Source of the DNA: a bacterium
Lineage (GTDB): Bacteria > Cyanobacteriota > Vampirovibrionia > Gastranaerophilales > Gastranaerophilaceae
Assembly: GCA_017444705.1 (NCBI GenBank)
Contig: JAFSWA010000007.1
Location: 1 to 21,000, forward strand
Direction of reading: 5' to 3'
DNA length: 21,000 nucleotides
Below the pieces are notes generated by a model. That model did no database searches, was not told where the DNA came from, and saw only the letters and a list, made by a program, of their open reading frames with translations. Shown here in pieces: positions 6,412-13,615 of this stretch. The position numbers and the translations under genes were made by a program. Positions within the stretch are counted from its first letter, which is position 1; each line of letters opens with the position of its first letter.

Positions 6412-7140
6412 ATGTCTAAATTAACAAAAAAACAACAAAAAATAAATGAATTATTGGAAGGTTTTGAACAACCGGCAACAGCTAAAGATGCTTTGACAAA
6501 ATTGCAGGAAATTTCTAATGCTGTTGCGAAATTTGACGAAACAGTCGAATGCCACATGAGATTAGGTATTGATGTAAAGCAAGCAGACCAACAGGTTCGT
6601 TCAACAACAGTTCTTCCGGCAGGTTTAGGTAAGGAAGTCAGAGTATGCGTAATTGCAAAGGGTGCAAAAGCAACCGAAGCAAAAGAAGCGGGTGCTGATG
6701 AAGCCGGTGCGGAAGATGTAATCGCAAAAATTGAAGGCGGCTGGTTTGAATTTGATACTTTAATTGCTACACCTGATTGTATGGCTATGCTTGGTAAATT
6801 AGGTAGAGTTTTAGGTCCGAAAGGTTTGATGCCAAACCCCAAAACCGGTACTGTTACAATGGATATTGCGGCAGCAGTTAAAGACGCCAAAGCAGGTAAA
6901 GTTGAATTCAGAGCAGATAAGCAAGGTATGATTCACGTGCCTATCGGTAAAGTTAAATTTACTAATGAAGATTTGCTTAAAAACTGGGCAACTTTGACAG
7001 AAGCAGTTTTGAAAGTAAAACCGTCAGCAGCAAAAGGTACTTATGTGAAGTCAGCTTATTTGACGACAACAATGGGTCCCGGAATCAAACTTGATGCCAA
7101 AAACCTTGCAAATGAAGTAAAAGAATATATTGGTGCATAG
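6412..7140 (+). CDS. rplA: 50S ribosomal protein L1
   Basis: L1 builds the mobile L1 stalk near the ribosomal E site and is the usual translational repressor of its own operon. The 242-residue product has the family hallmarks, including DVKQADQQVRSTTVLPAG (about residues 54-71) and the signature GKLGRVLGPKGLMPNPKTGT (about 128-147), with a C-terminal TMGPGIKLD. The ATG at 6412 follows GAAAGGAG by 5 nt. rplJ and rplL, often next in this cluster, are absent here; a strong hairpin at 7183-7208 ends the unit. Confidence 0.97.
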   Translation: MSKLTKKQQKINELLEGFEQPATAKDALTKLQEISNAVAKFDETVECHMRLGIDVKQADQQVRSTTVLPAGLGKEVRVCVIAKGAKATEAKEAGADEAGAEDVIAKIEGGWFEFDTLIATPDCMAMLGKLGRVLGPKGLMPNPKTGTVTMDIAAAVKDAKAGKVEFRADKQGMIHVPIGKVKFTNEDLLKNWATLTEAVLKVKPSAAKGTYVKSAYLTTTMGPGIKLDAKNLANEVKEYIGA

Positions 7141-7182
7141 AACAAAGTTTCATATAAACATATATAATTATTTGCATTTTAA

Positions 7183-7208
7183 AGCGGCTTTTAATTTTAA
7201 AAGCCGCT
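7183..7208 (+). terminator. Hairpin terminator after rplA
   Basis: AGCGGCTTTTA (7183-7193) pairs perfectly with TAAAAGCCGCT (7198-7208), an 11-bp stem with a 4-nt loop. The following T-rich tail (TTCATTTCGTTTTT) is interrupted, so termination may be less than complete. Confidence 0.75.
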
Positions 7209-7542
7209 CTTCATTTCGTTTTTAAAATTAAAATATTATAGTAATAATTTATTCAGGCAGTGCTTTGCCTGCGAACTTATGTGAAAAATATCCGCAGGAT
7301 AAAGGGGGCAGTTCAGTTAAAGCTGACCTATGGATAAGTATGTACAATTGAGAGTGTAAGCGACGCAATGCAAAGATTTAAATGGTATTGTAAAACACAG
7401 CCCTTAGTTTGCTTTTACCCCAAAAACAGGATTTATGTGTAATATTGTAAAAATTGTGTTTTAATGTTAATTTTTGTTAAAAAAACGCAAAATTTTTCAA
7501 AAAAAGGTTTATAATGAACATGGAAGAAAAAGGAGATAAAAA
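7209..7542. other. Gene-free intergenic region with overlapping hairpins
   Basis: About 330 bp without a gene. CAGGCA (7254-7259) can pair with TGCCTG (7266-7271). CCTGCG (7268-7273) can pair with CGCAGG (7293-7298). The two hairpins share bases 7268-7271 and exclude each other. A third small hairpin is TCAGT/GCTGA (7313-7326). I do not recognise a known riboswitch or L10-leader pattern. A TATAAT at 7510-7515, without a good -35, probably serves the small gene at 7543. Confidence 0.5.
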
Positions 7543-7779
7543 ATGTTCTTGTATCGTCCAATGCCGCCAAGTGTTTTGTTGAGAAAGACCGACCCAAAAG
7601 AATATGAAAAACAGTGGGTTCAATATGCAAAAGCTCAGTCTAACTACCAGTTAAGGCTTCTTCAAATGGATTTGGACAGAGCTGCATTGATGGATATGCA
7701 CCTTATGCACCATAATAATCAGATGGGTATTCCCTGCCCGGGATGCACTCTCGGCGGTGGTTTCGGAATTTTTATGTAA
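7543..7779 (+). CDS. Small protein of unknown function with C-terminal CPGC motif (78 aa)
   Basis: No family recognised. The 78-residue protein has a proline-rich start (MFLYRPMPPSVLL), a charged helical middle (KEYEKQWVQYAKAQSNYQLR), then a Met/His-rich stretch (MDMHLMHHNNQM) and a C-terminal CPGC followed by glycines (GGGFGIFM). The His cluster next to a CxxC pair could bind a metal, which is only inference. The ATG has a strong Shine-Dalgarno (AAAAAGGAGATAAAAA) and a TATAAT -10 about 28 nt upstream, so the leader would be very short. A weak AT-only hairpin (7781-7800) lies just after the stop. Confidence 0.75.
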   Translation: MFLYRPMPPSVLLRKTDPKEYEKQWVQYAKAQSNYQLRLLQMDLDRAALMDMHLMHHNNQMGIPCPGCTLGGGFGIFM

Positions 7780-7816
7780 TTACTTATTAAAAAATAAGTA
7801 TTAAGATATATTACAA

Positions 7817-7898
7817 AAATTCCTCCTTCTGAAATTAACTTTTCTTTTTTGTTTTTGTTAATGAGTAAGGGATTAGTTTTAATTAATAGGAGGAATTT
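7817..7898 (+). promoter_or_regulatory. Shine-Dalgarno-sequestering inverted repeat in the leader of the 7902 gene
   Basis: AAATTCCTCCT (7817-7827) is a perfect 11-base complement of AGGAGGAATTT (7888-7898), which contains the complete Shine-Dalgarno of the GTG start at 7902. Between them ATTAAC (7834-7839) and GTTAAT (7857-7862) can form an inner hairpin. If transcription starts before 7817, the ribosome site would be hidden in the RNA, giving a possible translational switch or thermosensor. No promoter upstream of 7817 could be defined with confidence. Confidence 0.6.
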
Positions 7899-7901
7899 AT
7901 T

Positions 7902-8354
7902 GTGGCACAAGTAAACGCAGTTTCAAATGGACAAAAAGGTACAACTTCAACACCTGTTGAGGTTAAACCTAAAAAAAGTGATTATGTTACATTAACACGT
8001 AAAGACGGGGCTAAAATTAATGTATTAAATACTTTATTTAAGAAATATGAACAGGCAAAAAATATTGAAGGAATTGATACAATTGAGTTAAATAACGGTG
8101 TTGTTGTTGATGTTCTTGAAAGCACTTCAGCAGGCGTAATGACTATTGATGGCGGTGGATCCTCTGAATCAGCATTCACAAATATTGATGGAAAAGAAAT
8201 GAAAATTTCTATAGATGCAATAAATAAAAAGGGTGATGTTATAAGTGTTTCTTCTAAATTAGATGCTACTGCAAAAGTTGAACAAGGGGATGTCATTAAT
8301 AACGAAAGTCTTGAGGTTAAAGTCCCCTTTAAACCGCAAAAAACAGATTTTTAG
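7902..8354 (+). CDS. Protein of unknown function (150 aa)
   Basis: No family recognised. The 150-residue protein has no signal peptide or membrane helix. It begins with a Ser/Thr/Lys-rich flexible part (MAQVNAVSNGQKGTTSTP), then SDYVTLTRKDGAKINVLNTL, and repeats of beta-strand-like segments (NNGVVVDVLES, AGVMTIDGGGSSES, KEMKISIDAINKKGDVISVS), consistent with a small all-beta domain. It starts with GTG 8 nt after the full AGGAGG Shine-Dalgarno. That site is complementary to a segment 60 nt upstream, so translation may be controlled. A bidirectional terminator follows and the next gene is convergent, so it is a single-gene unit. Confidence 0.8.
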   Translation: MAQVNAVSNGQKGTTSTPVEVKPKKSDYVTLTRKDGAKINVLNTLFKKYEQAKNIEGIDTIELNNGVVVDVLESTSAGVMTIDGGGSSESAFTNIDGKEMKISIDAINKKGDVISVSSKLDATAKVEQGDVINNESLEVKVPFKPQKTDF

Positions 8355-8363
8355 AATAATTCA

Positions 8364-8392
8364 AAAAGAGCCTGCTTTAAGCAGGCTCTTTT
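8364..8392. terminator. Bidirectional terminator between the 7902 gene and the tolC-like gene
   Basis: AAAAGAGCCTGC (8364-8375) and GCAGGCTCTTTT (8381-8392) form a perfect 12-bp stem with a TTTAA loop. A-runs and T-runs on both flanks let it act on both strands, as expected between converging genes. Confidence 0.93.
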
Positions 8393-8409
8393 GTTATGTG
8401 CATATAATC

Positions 8410-9810
8410 TTATAACTTTGCTGCAGCGGTCGCTTTATAAAGACTTATCTGATTAATATATGTATTTATATCCTCTGATACGGCAAGTTTTTGTGTGTTT
8501 AAAAGTACTTCATTTTTCTGCATTAAGTCAAGTTTTGAGATAACTCCCTGTTCATATTTGTCGTTTGCAAATTTATAATCTGTTTTCTCTTTTGAAAGAG
8601 CTTCCATATCTTTTTCATACTTTTGGGTATTTAATTTCAAGTCGCTCAACGAATCATTTATTTCTTTTATCGAAGTTATATTAGTTTTATAATATTCTTG
8701 AAGTGCTTGTTCACTTCTGTTTTTTTGAATTTTCAAATTAGCAATTCTTCTTCCGCCCGTAAAAACAGGTAAAATTCCTGCGACTCCTGCACCGGCAAGT
8801 GCGGTTTCCCAGCTCATTTTACTTACGGAAGATGTAACCATCATATTAATTAACCCTCCGATATTGAAGCTCGGCAAAAATTCTTTCTTTGCAACCCGAA
8901 CATCAATTCCCGCTTTTTCGACCATCTTTTCCGCTATTTGATAATCCGGACGATTTGTTATTACTTCTGTCGGAATTTCATTCGGAATATCTTTTTTTGT
9001 TTTTAATTCATCGTATGAAATTCTTTTATAATCATTGATATTTTCCGGACTGTCACCTATTAATACAGACAACGTTGTCAGCATATTTTCTCTTACTCTT
9101 TCTAATTCTTTTAAATCTGTTTCTGCAAGAATATAACCTTTTTCCGCTTGGACAAGATCGGAAGTCGATGTTATCCCCTGTTCGTTTCTCATCTTCATTA
9201 ATTCAAAAATATTTTTTCTGTCAGACACAATCTGTGTTTGTATTTCAATTAATTTATCGGCTTTGACAATATTATAATACGTTGAACCTACCGCACTTGC
9301 AATTGAAATATATGCGGCTTTTTCACTTAATTTTGAAGCTTCATAAAGTTTTTTTATACTTTTTGTTTTGTCATGGTTTTTCAAAAATATATCTATTTCG
9401 TAGCTCGCAATCATCGGAATAGAAAAATTACCCTCAGTATTTCTTGCTCCCGGCATTTTTGTAATAGCAGGCGAAGCCCCGACATAAACGCTCGGCAGCT
9501 CTGATGCCATTTGTGCTTTGGCACTTTGTCTTGCCTCTTCAACCTTTAATGTGGCAATTTTTAAATCATAATTATTTTCAACAGCTTTTATAATATATTC
9601 GTTCAAATAACTATCATTAAATCCTTCCCACCATTCTAAATTAATATAATCAATTTTGGCTTCTTTCTGCTGTTTGACTTTCTTCTGCTTTTTAGTAAGT
9701 TTTACGGTTGTTTGCTTAGAATTCGAATTTTCTATTGCAAAAACAGGCATTAAGTCAAAACACATAAACCCGATTACCAAAGTAGAAGCCAATATCTTTT
9801 TCAGTTTCAT
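8410..9810 (-). CDS. TolC/NodT-type outer membrane efflux protein
   Basis: Outer-membrane channel and periplasmic tunnel of a tripartite efflux pump. The 466-residue product starts with a signal peptide (MKLKKILASTLVIGFMCF, then VFA before the likely cut). It contains two outer membrane efflux repeats: the first opens with WWEGFNDSYLNEYIIKAVEN and has long coiled helices (ATLKVEEARQSAKAQMASEL); the second has RPDYQIAEKMVEKAGIDVRV and ends with long helices (NDKYEQGVISKLDLMQKNE). I do not see a lipobox, unlike many NodT proteins. The ATG at 9810 has AAGGGAA 9-10 nt upstream; a longer reading to 9903 would run through the operator region and start without a ribosome site. It is divergent from marR-emrAB and probably completes that pump. 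Confidence 0.9.
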   Translation of the reverse strand: MKLKKILASTLVIGFMCFDLMPVFAIENSNSKQTTVKLTKKQKKVKQQKEAKIDYINLEWWEGFNDSYLNEYIIKAVENNYDLKIATLKVEEARQSAKAQMASELPSVYVGASPAITKMPGARNTEGNFSIPMIASYEIDIFLKNHDKTKSIKKLYEASKLSEKAAYISIASAVGSTYYNIVKADKLIEIQTQIVSDRKNIFELMKMRNEQGITSTSDLVQAEKGYILAETDLKELERVRENMLTTLSVLIGDSPENINDYKRISYDELKTKKDIPNEIPTEVITNRPDYQIAEKMVEKAGIDVRVAKKEFLPSFNIGGLINMMVTSSVSKMSWETALAGAGVAGILPVFTGGRRIANLKIQKNRSEQALQEYYKTNITSIKEINDSLSDLKLNTQKYEKDMEALSKEKTDYKFANDKYEQGVISKLDLMQKNEVLLNTQKLAVSEDINTYINQISLYKATAAAKL

Positions 9811-9835
9811 TTTATAATTTCCCTTATTATTTAAA

Positions 9836-9866
9836 GTTGCATTTATAACATGTTGCATTTGCAACA
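9836..9866. promoter_or_regulatory. Two tandem MarR-type operators in the tolC-marR divergent promoter region
   Basis: TGTTGCATTTGCAACA (9851-9866) is an inverted repeat with 7-bp arms. Sixteen bases upstream, GTTGCATTTATAAC (9836-9849) is a weaker copy with the same left arm. One turn-and-a-half apart, they fit binding of two MarR dimers, most likely the product of the adjacent gene. The strong operator overlaps the likely marR -35 and lies just upstream of a TATAAA that could be the tolC -10 on the minus strand, so both directions would be repressed together. Confidence 0.7.
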
Positions 9867-9888
9867 ATATTATGTTAGCATGTATATT
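9859..9888 (+). promoter_or_regulatory. Probable promoter of marR-emrAB
   Basis: TTGCAA (9859-9864), an 18-nt spacer and TATATT (9883-9888). The -35 lies inside the operator palindrome. The start codon is only about 20 nt after the -10, leaving a very short leader without a clear Shine-Dalgarno. Confidence 0.5.
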
Positions 9889-9909
9889 GTAAAAAATCAA
9901 CAATAGAAA

Positions 9910-10365
9910 ATGGACGTAAGTTATTCAAAATCAATATATTATAATGTAAGGCTGACATCAAGGTATATAAAGGCTTTTATTGCTCAAATTCTTGAAGATT
10001 TTGGTTTGGAAATTTCAAGTGATGAACTTTTCACTCTTGATATTCTTAAATGTGAGGGTTCAATGTGTCAAAGAGATTTGGCAAAACTTTTGTTTAAAGA
10101 CAGAGCAAATACCGGAAAAATTGCACAATCGCTTGAAAAAAAAGGTCTGATAACGATTAGTGTTGATCAAAAAATAAAAAGACTTGTCAAAAAACTTTCT
10201 ATAACGAAAAAAGGAAAAGACCTTTTAAGTGAACTGACAAAAAAAAGTCGGACATTGACAAATAAAATTTCGGAAAAATTTTCCGAAAAAGAATACGAAA
10301 ATTTAATTACAATCTTACATAAAATTGTAAATGAAATAAAACCTGTATTAAAAACACAAATATAA
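9910..10365 (+). CDS. MarR-family transcriptional repressor
   Basis: Winged-helix dimeric repressor, most likely controlling the efflux genes on both sides. The 151-residue product shows the MarR helix-turn-helix (CQRDLAKLLFKDRANTGKIA at about 53-72, followed by QSLEKKGLI), the wing (DQKIKRLVKKLSITKKGKDL) and long helices at both ends for dimerisation. The ATG at 9910 has no good Shine-Dalgarno and a very short leader, so expression may be low. emrA begins about 10 nt after its stop. Members of this family are often released from DNA by small phenolic or drug-like ligands; which ligand acts here cannot be told. Confidence 0.9.
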   Translation: MDVSYSKSIYYNVRLTSRYIKAFIAQILEDFGLEISSDELFTLDILKCEGSMCQRDLAKLLFKDRANTGKIAQSLEKKGLITISVDQKIKRLVKKLSITKKGKDLLSELTKKSRTLTNKISEKFSEKEYENLITILHKIVNEIKPVLKTQI

Positions 10366-10375
10366 GGAGATAATG

Positions 10376-11359
10376 ATGGAGAAGAAAAACGAGATAAAAA
10401 TAGGCAAATTTAAATTAAAGAAACGCTATGTTTCCGCTGCAATTATTATCGTTTTGATTATACTTGCGGGAATTATTTATATAGATTCTCTTTTATATCA
10501 GACAACTGACGATGCTTATGTAGAGGCACATTTGGCTCAGATTGCACCGAGAGTCGGCGGTCAGGTTACGGAAGTTTATATTGAAGATAACCAAAAAATA
10601 AAAGAGGGCGATGTTGTTATTAAAATTGATGATACTGATTTCAAGGTCAAATTGGCACAGGCAGAGGCGAATTATCAAAGAGCATTGTTAAATCAAAAGG
10701 TTGCGGGGGCAAATCTTGATGCGTCCAATTCCGAGATAGAACTTGCCAAAAAAGATTTGGAAAGATACAGAAACCTTTATAATTCCGGTGCTGTTTCAAA
10801 ACAGGTTTTTGATCAGGCTCAAACAAAGTATGATGCGGCAAAAGCAAGACATACAGGCGTTGTGGAAAGCCTTACGACAAAAGACGGAAAAAGTGTTGCT
10901 GATGCGGATATAAAAGCGTTAAAAGCTTTGCGGGACCAAGCTGCACTTGATTTAGAGTACACAACAGTAAAAGCCATGAATTCAGGAACCGTAACAAAGA
11001 AAAATGTTGAAAAAGGTGTATGGGTTCAAAAAGGACAGCCGTTGTTCGCTTTGGCGAGTGATGAAGTTTGGGTTGTTGCAAACTTCAAAGAAAATCAGGT
11101 CGGCAAAATGAAACCGGGACAAGAGGTTACAATAAAAATAGATGCGTACCCCAATAAAAAGTTTAAGGGAAAAATTGACAGTATTCAAAGAGCTTCGGGG
11201 GCAAAGTCAAGTCTTTTCCCTCCTGAAAATGCGGTTGGGTCTTTTGTGAAAATTGTGCAGAGAATACCTGTTAAAATAGTTTTTGATGAAAAAATTGACC
11301 CTCAAGAATACAATATTGTTGCGGGTATGTCTGTAATTCCAAAAGTGAGAATTAAATAG
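10376..11359 (+). CDS. emrA: EmrA/HlyD-type membrane fusion protein of a drug efflux pump
   Basis: Periplasmic adaptor that joins the inner-membrane transporter EmrB to a TolC channel. The 327-residue product has a basic N-terminal tail, one membrane helix (about 18-37, VSAAIIIVLIILAGIIYI) and the EmrA motif TTDDAYVEAHLAQIAPRVGG with the first half of the lipoyl domain. A coiled-coil hairpin follows (about 85-185, ending in QAALDLEYT), then the second lipoyl half (TVKAMNSGTVTKKNVEKGVW) and a beta-barrel with GQEVTIKIDAYP. AAGGAG at 10364-10369 is better spaced from ATG 10376 than from ATG 10373. The stop overlaps the emrB GTG by one base. Confidence 0.93.
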   Translation: MEKKNEIKIGKFKLKKRYVSAAIIIVLIILAGIIYIDSLLYQTTDDAYVEAHLAQIAPRVGGQVTEVYIEDNQKIKEGDVVIKIDDTDFKVKLAQAEANYQRALLNQKVAGANLDASNSEIELAKKDLERYRNLYNSGAVSKQVFDQAQTKYDAAKARHTGVVESLTTKDGKSVADADIKALKALRDQAALDLEYTTVKAMNSGTVTKKNVEKGVWVQKGQPLFALASDEVWVVANFKENQVGKMKPGQEVTIKIDAYPNKKFKGKIDSIQRASGAKSSLFPPENAVGSFVKIVQRIPVKIVFDEKIDPQEYNIVAGMSVIPKVRIK

Positions 11360-12948
11360 TGTCGGAAGCTGCTGTTACGGAACAGGAATGGAAACCTGAA
11401 GGCAACCCTTGGCTTGCGGCTTTGCCGACAATTTTTGCGGCATTTATGTTTGTGCTTGACAGTACAATTGCGAACGTTGCACTGCCACATATGGCGGGAA
11501 CATTTTCCGCAAGTCATGATGAATCTTTATGGATTTTGACGAGTTATCTTGTTGCCTCGGGAATTATGATTCCGGCTGTTGACTGGTTCAGTAAGCTTCT
11601 GGGAAGAAGAAACTATTTTATATTAAGTATCTTGATATTTACATTTGCGTCATTCTTGTGTGCGATATCAAAGTCAATGACGATGATAGTTTGTGCAAGA
11701 GCTTTACAGGGGCTTGGCGGCGGCGGACTTTTACCGATTTCTCAGGCGGTTTTGTTGGAATCTTTTCCGAAAGAGAAAAGAGGAAAGTCCATGGCGGTTT
11801 TTGGTATGGTTGTGGTTGTCGCACCTATAATAGGACCTGTTCTTGGCGGTTGGATTACCGATAATTTTGATTGGACATGGGTATTTTTAATAAACCTTCC
11901 CATAGGACTGTTAACCGCATATTTGGCTTACGAACTTATGCAAGAGCCACCCTATGCAAAAAAGCAGAAAGGGAATGTATCAATTGATGTAAAAGGTTTT
12001 TTGTTTTTAATTATATGGCTTATCTCTTTGCAGGTAGTTTTGGATAAGGGGAATAATCTTGATTGGTTTAATTCGGATTTTATAAGAAGATTGGCGATAG
12101 TTTCCGTAATTTCAATGATTTTGTTCTTTTGGTCGCAATTGACAAATAAAAAATCGTTACTTGATTTATCGGTTTTTAAAGATAAAACTTTTGCGGCAGG
12201 AACAATAATTCAATGTGTAATTCAGGCGGTGCTTTTGGCATCTGTCGCACTTTTGCCTCAATTTTTGCAAATGCTTATGGGATACAGTGCTTTTCTTAGC
12301 GGTCTGTCAATTATGCCGAGAGGTATCGGAGCTTGTATATCAATGGTAGTCTGCGGAATGCTAACTTCAAAAGTCGATAACAGATTATTAGCCGCTATCG
12401 GATTGTCTTTTGTAGGACTTGCAAGTTGGTGGTTGGGAAATTTGAATTTACAAATTGCAAGTGCAAATATTGCAATACCAAACTTTTTGTTTGGTATCGG
12501 AATGGGATTTGCGATGATTCCTCTTGTTGCACTTTCGGTTATTACATTAAAAAACAACCAAATGACAAACGCTTCCGGTTTGCAAAACCTTCTTAAAAAC
12601 GAATGCGGTGCGATAGGAACATCTGTTGCGGGAACATTTGTTTCAAGATTTTCTCAAATTCATCAACATTATTTAGTAGATAATTTGAGTCAATTAAATA
12701 CTGTTTTTCAGGTAAAATTCAACGCAATGGTCGGCACATTTTCAACATTAACAGATAGTGTAACCGCTCAGGCTATGGCCAATTATTCAATATATGGGAA
12801 TATGTTAAAACAAGCAACTCTTTGGGGGTATATGGAAACTTTCAGATTATATGCTCTTGCAACCTTTATAATTATTCCTCTGATTTTAGTTATAAGAAAA
12901 AGCGGGCTTGTAAAGAAGAAACATGAGGTACCGATTGAAGAATTATAA
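11359..12948 (+). CDS. emrB: EmrB-type multidrug efflux transporter (MFS, DHA2, 14 TMS)
   Basis: Proton-driven exporter of hydrophobic drugs in the inner membrane. The 529-residue product has the length and helix pattern of the 14-helix DHA2 family. It shows ATIFAAFMFVLDSTIANVALP-like helix 1 (LDSTIANVALPHM), motif A in the loop after helix 2 (DWFSKLLGRRN), RALQGLGGGGLLP, and antiporter motif C in helix 5 (APIIGPVLGGW) followed by DWTWVFLINLPIG. It starts with GTG overlapping the emrA stop (TAGTG), which implies translational coupling. With emrA and the divergent tolC-like gene it makes a complete three-part pump. Confidence 0.94.
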   Translation: MSEAAVTEQEWKPEGNPWLAALPTIFAAFMFVLDSTIANVALPHMAGTFSASHDESLWILTSYLVASGIMIPAVDWFSKLLGRRNYFILSILIFTFASFLCAISKSMTMIVCARALQGLGGGGLLPISQAVLLESFPKEKRGKSMAVFGMVVVVAPIIGPVLGGWITDNFDWTWVFLINLPIGLLTAYLAYELMQEPPYAKKQKGNVSIDVKGFLFLIIWLISLQVVLDKGNNLDWFNSDFIRRLAIVSVISMILFFWSQLTNKKSLLDLSVFKDKTFAAGTIIQCVIQAVLLASVALLPQFLQMLMGYSAFLSGLSIMPRGIGACISMVVCGMLTSKVDNRLLAAIGLSFVGLASWWLGNLNLQIASANIAIPNFLFGIGMGFAMIPLVALSVITLKNNQMTNASGLQNLLKNECGAIGTSVAGTFVSRFSQIHQHYLVDNLSQLNTVFQVKFNAMVGTFSTLTDSVTAQAMANYSIYGNMLKQATLWGYMETFRLYALATFIIIPLILVIRKSGLVKKKHEVPIEEL

Positions 12949-13004
12949 GTATTTCTCATACAAAAGGTATAGCACTATTGCACTTTTAGAGTGTTATGTG
13001 TTAT

Positions 13005-13010
13005 TATAAT
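13005..13010 (+). promoter_or_regulatory. Probable -10 element of the infC promoter
   Basis: TATAAT lies 28 nt upstream of the infC start codon. The best -35-like sequence, TTGCAC (12978-12983), is 21 nt away, longer than ideal. The leader would be about 20 nt. Confidence 0.5.
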
Positions 13011-13038
13011 TGAGTATAAGAAGATAAGGAGAAAAACA

Positions 13039-13566
13039 ATTAGCAGAAATTTTAACAATTCAAAGGACGCACCGCTTATTAATGACAGAATAAGGACAAA
13101 AGAAGTACGATTAATTGATGATGAAGGAAATAATATAGGAGTTATATCCACGTCAAAAGCATTAAAAATGGCAGAAGATAAAGATTTGGATTTAGTTGTT
13201 GTCAGTCCGAATCAGGCTCCTCCCGTTGCCAAAATTATGAATTACGGCAAATATAAATATGAAATGGATAAAAAGGCTAAGGAAGCTAAGAAAAAACAGA
13301 AGGTAGTTGATGTAAAAGAGATTAAGGTCAGATATAAAATTGATACTCACGACTACGAAGTCAGAATTAAAAGTATAAAAAAATTCTTGGCACAAGGTGA
13401 TAAAGTTAAAATTGTTGTTATGTTGAGAGGACGTGAAGTCCAGCACAGTAATCTTGCTTTTGATTTAGCAAACAGATTTCTTGCGGATTTGGAAGATGTT
13501 TCGAAAACAATAGAAAAAAAACCGGGTCTTGACGGAAGAAACGTAATAACAATTCTTGCTCCTTAG
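13039..13566 (+). CDS. infC: Translation initiation factor IF-3, ATT start codon
   Basis: IF-3 keeps the ribosomal subunits apart and checks the start codon during initiation. The 175-residue product covers both domains. The N-terminal part has INDRIRTKEVRLIDDEGNN and VVVSPNQAPPVAKIMNYGKY, then a lysine-rich linker (DKKAKEAKKKQKV). The C-terminal part has VKEIKVRYKIDTHDYEVR, KFLAQGDKVKIVVMLRGRE and the ending NVITILAP. No ATG, GTG or TTG gives a proper N-terminus: ATT at 13039 sits 7 nt after a full AAGGAG (13026-13031) and gives ISRNFNNSKDAPLINDRIR (initiator read as Met). ATT is the classical infC start that lets IF-3 repress its own synthesis. rpmI and rplT, the usual neighbours, do not follow. 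Confidence 0.93.
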   Translation: MSRNFNNSKDAPLINDRIRTKEVRLIDDEGNNIGVISTSKALKMAEDKDLDLVVVSPNQAPPVAKIMNYGKYKYEMDKKAKEAKKKQKVVDVKEIKVRYKIDTHDYEVRIKSIKKFLAQGDKVKIVVMLRGREVQHSNLAFDLANRFLADLEDVSKTIEKKPGLDGRNVITILAP

Positions 13567-13615
13567 AGAATTTAATTCTCAAGAAAAAATTTTATAAAGG
13601 ATTTGGAGAGGAAAA

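Noticed and set aside
6240..6890. 216-codon minus-strand frame opposite rplK and rplA
   Set aside because: Shadow of two certain ribosomal protein genes; low-complexity Ala/Ser/Pro protein caused by codon bias on the other strand.
7254..7326. Possible known riboswitch or L10 leader
   Set aside because: The hairpins do not match conserved core sequences I know for c-di-GMP, SAM, preQ1, fluoride or L10 leader RNAs.
9811..9903. Longer N-terminus for the TolC-like protein
   Set aside because: The signal peptide begins at the ATG at 9810 with its own Shine-Dalgarno; the extra part covers the operator and promoter region.
12991..13038. GTG start at 12991 for infC
   Set aside because: It precedes the -10 TATAAT and gives a non-homologous N-terminus; the AAGGAG-ATT arrangement at 13026-13041 fits IF-3 regulation.
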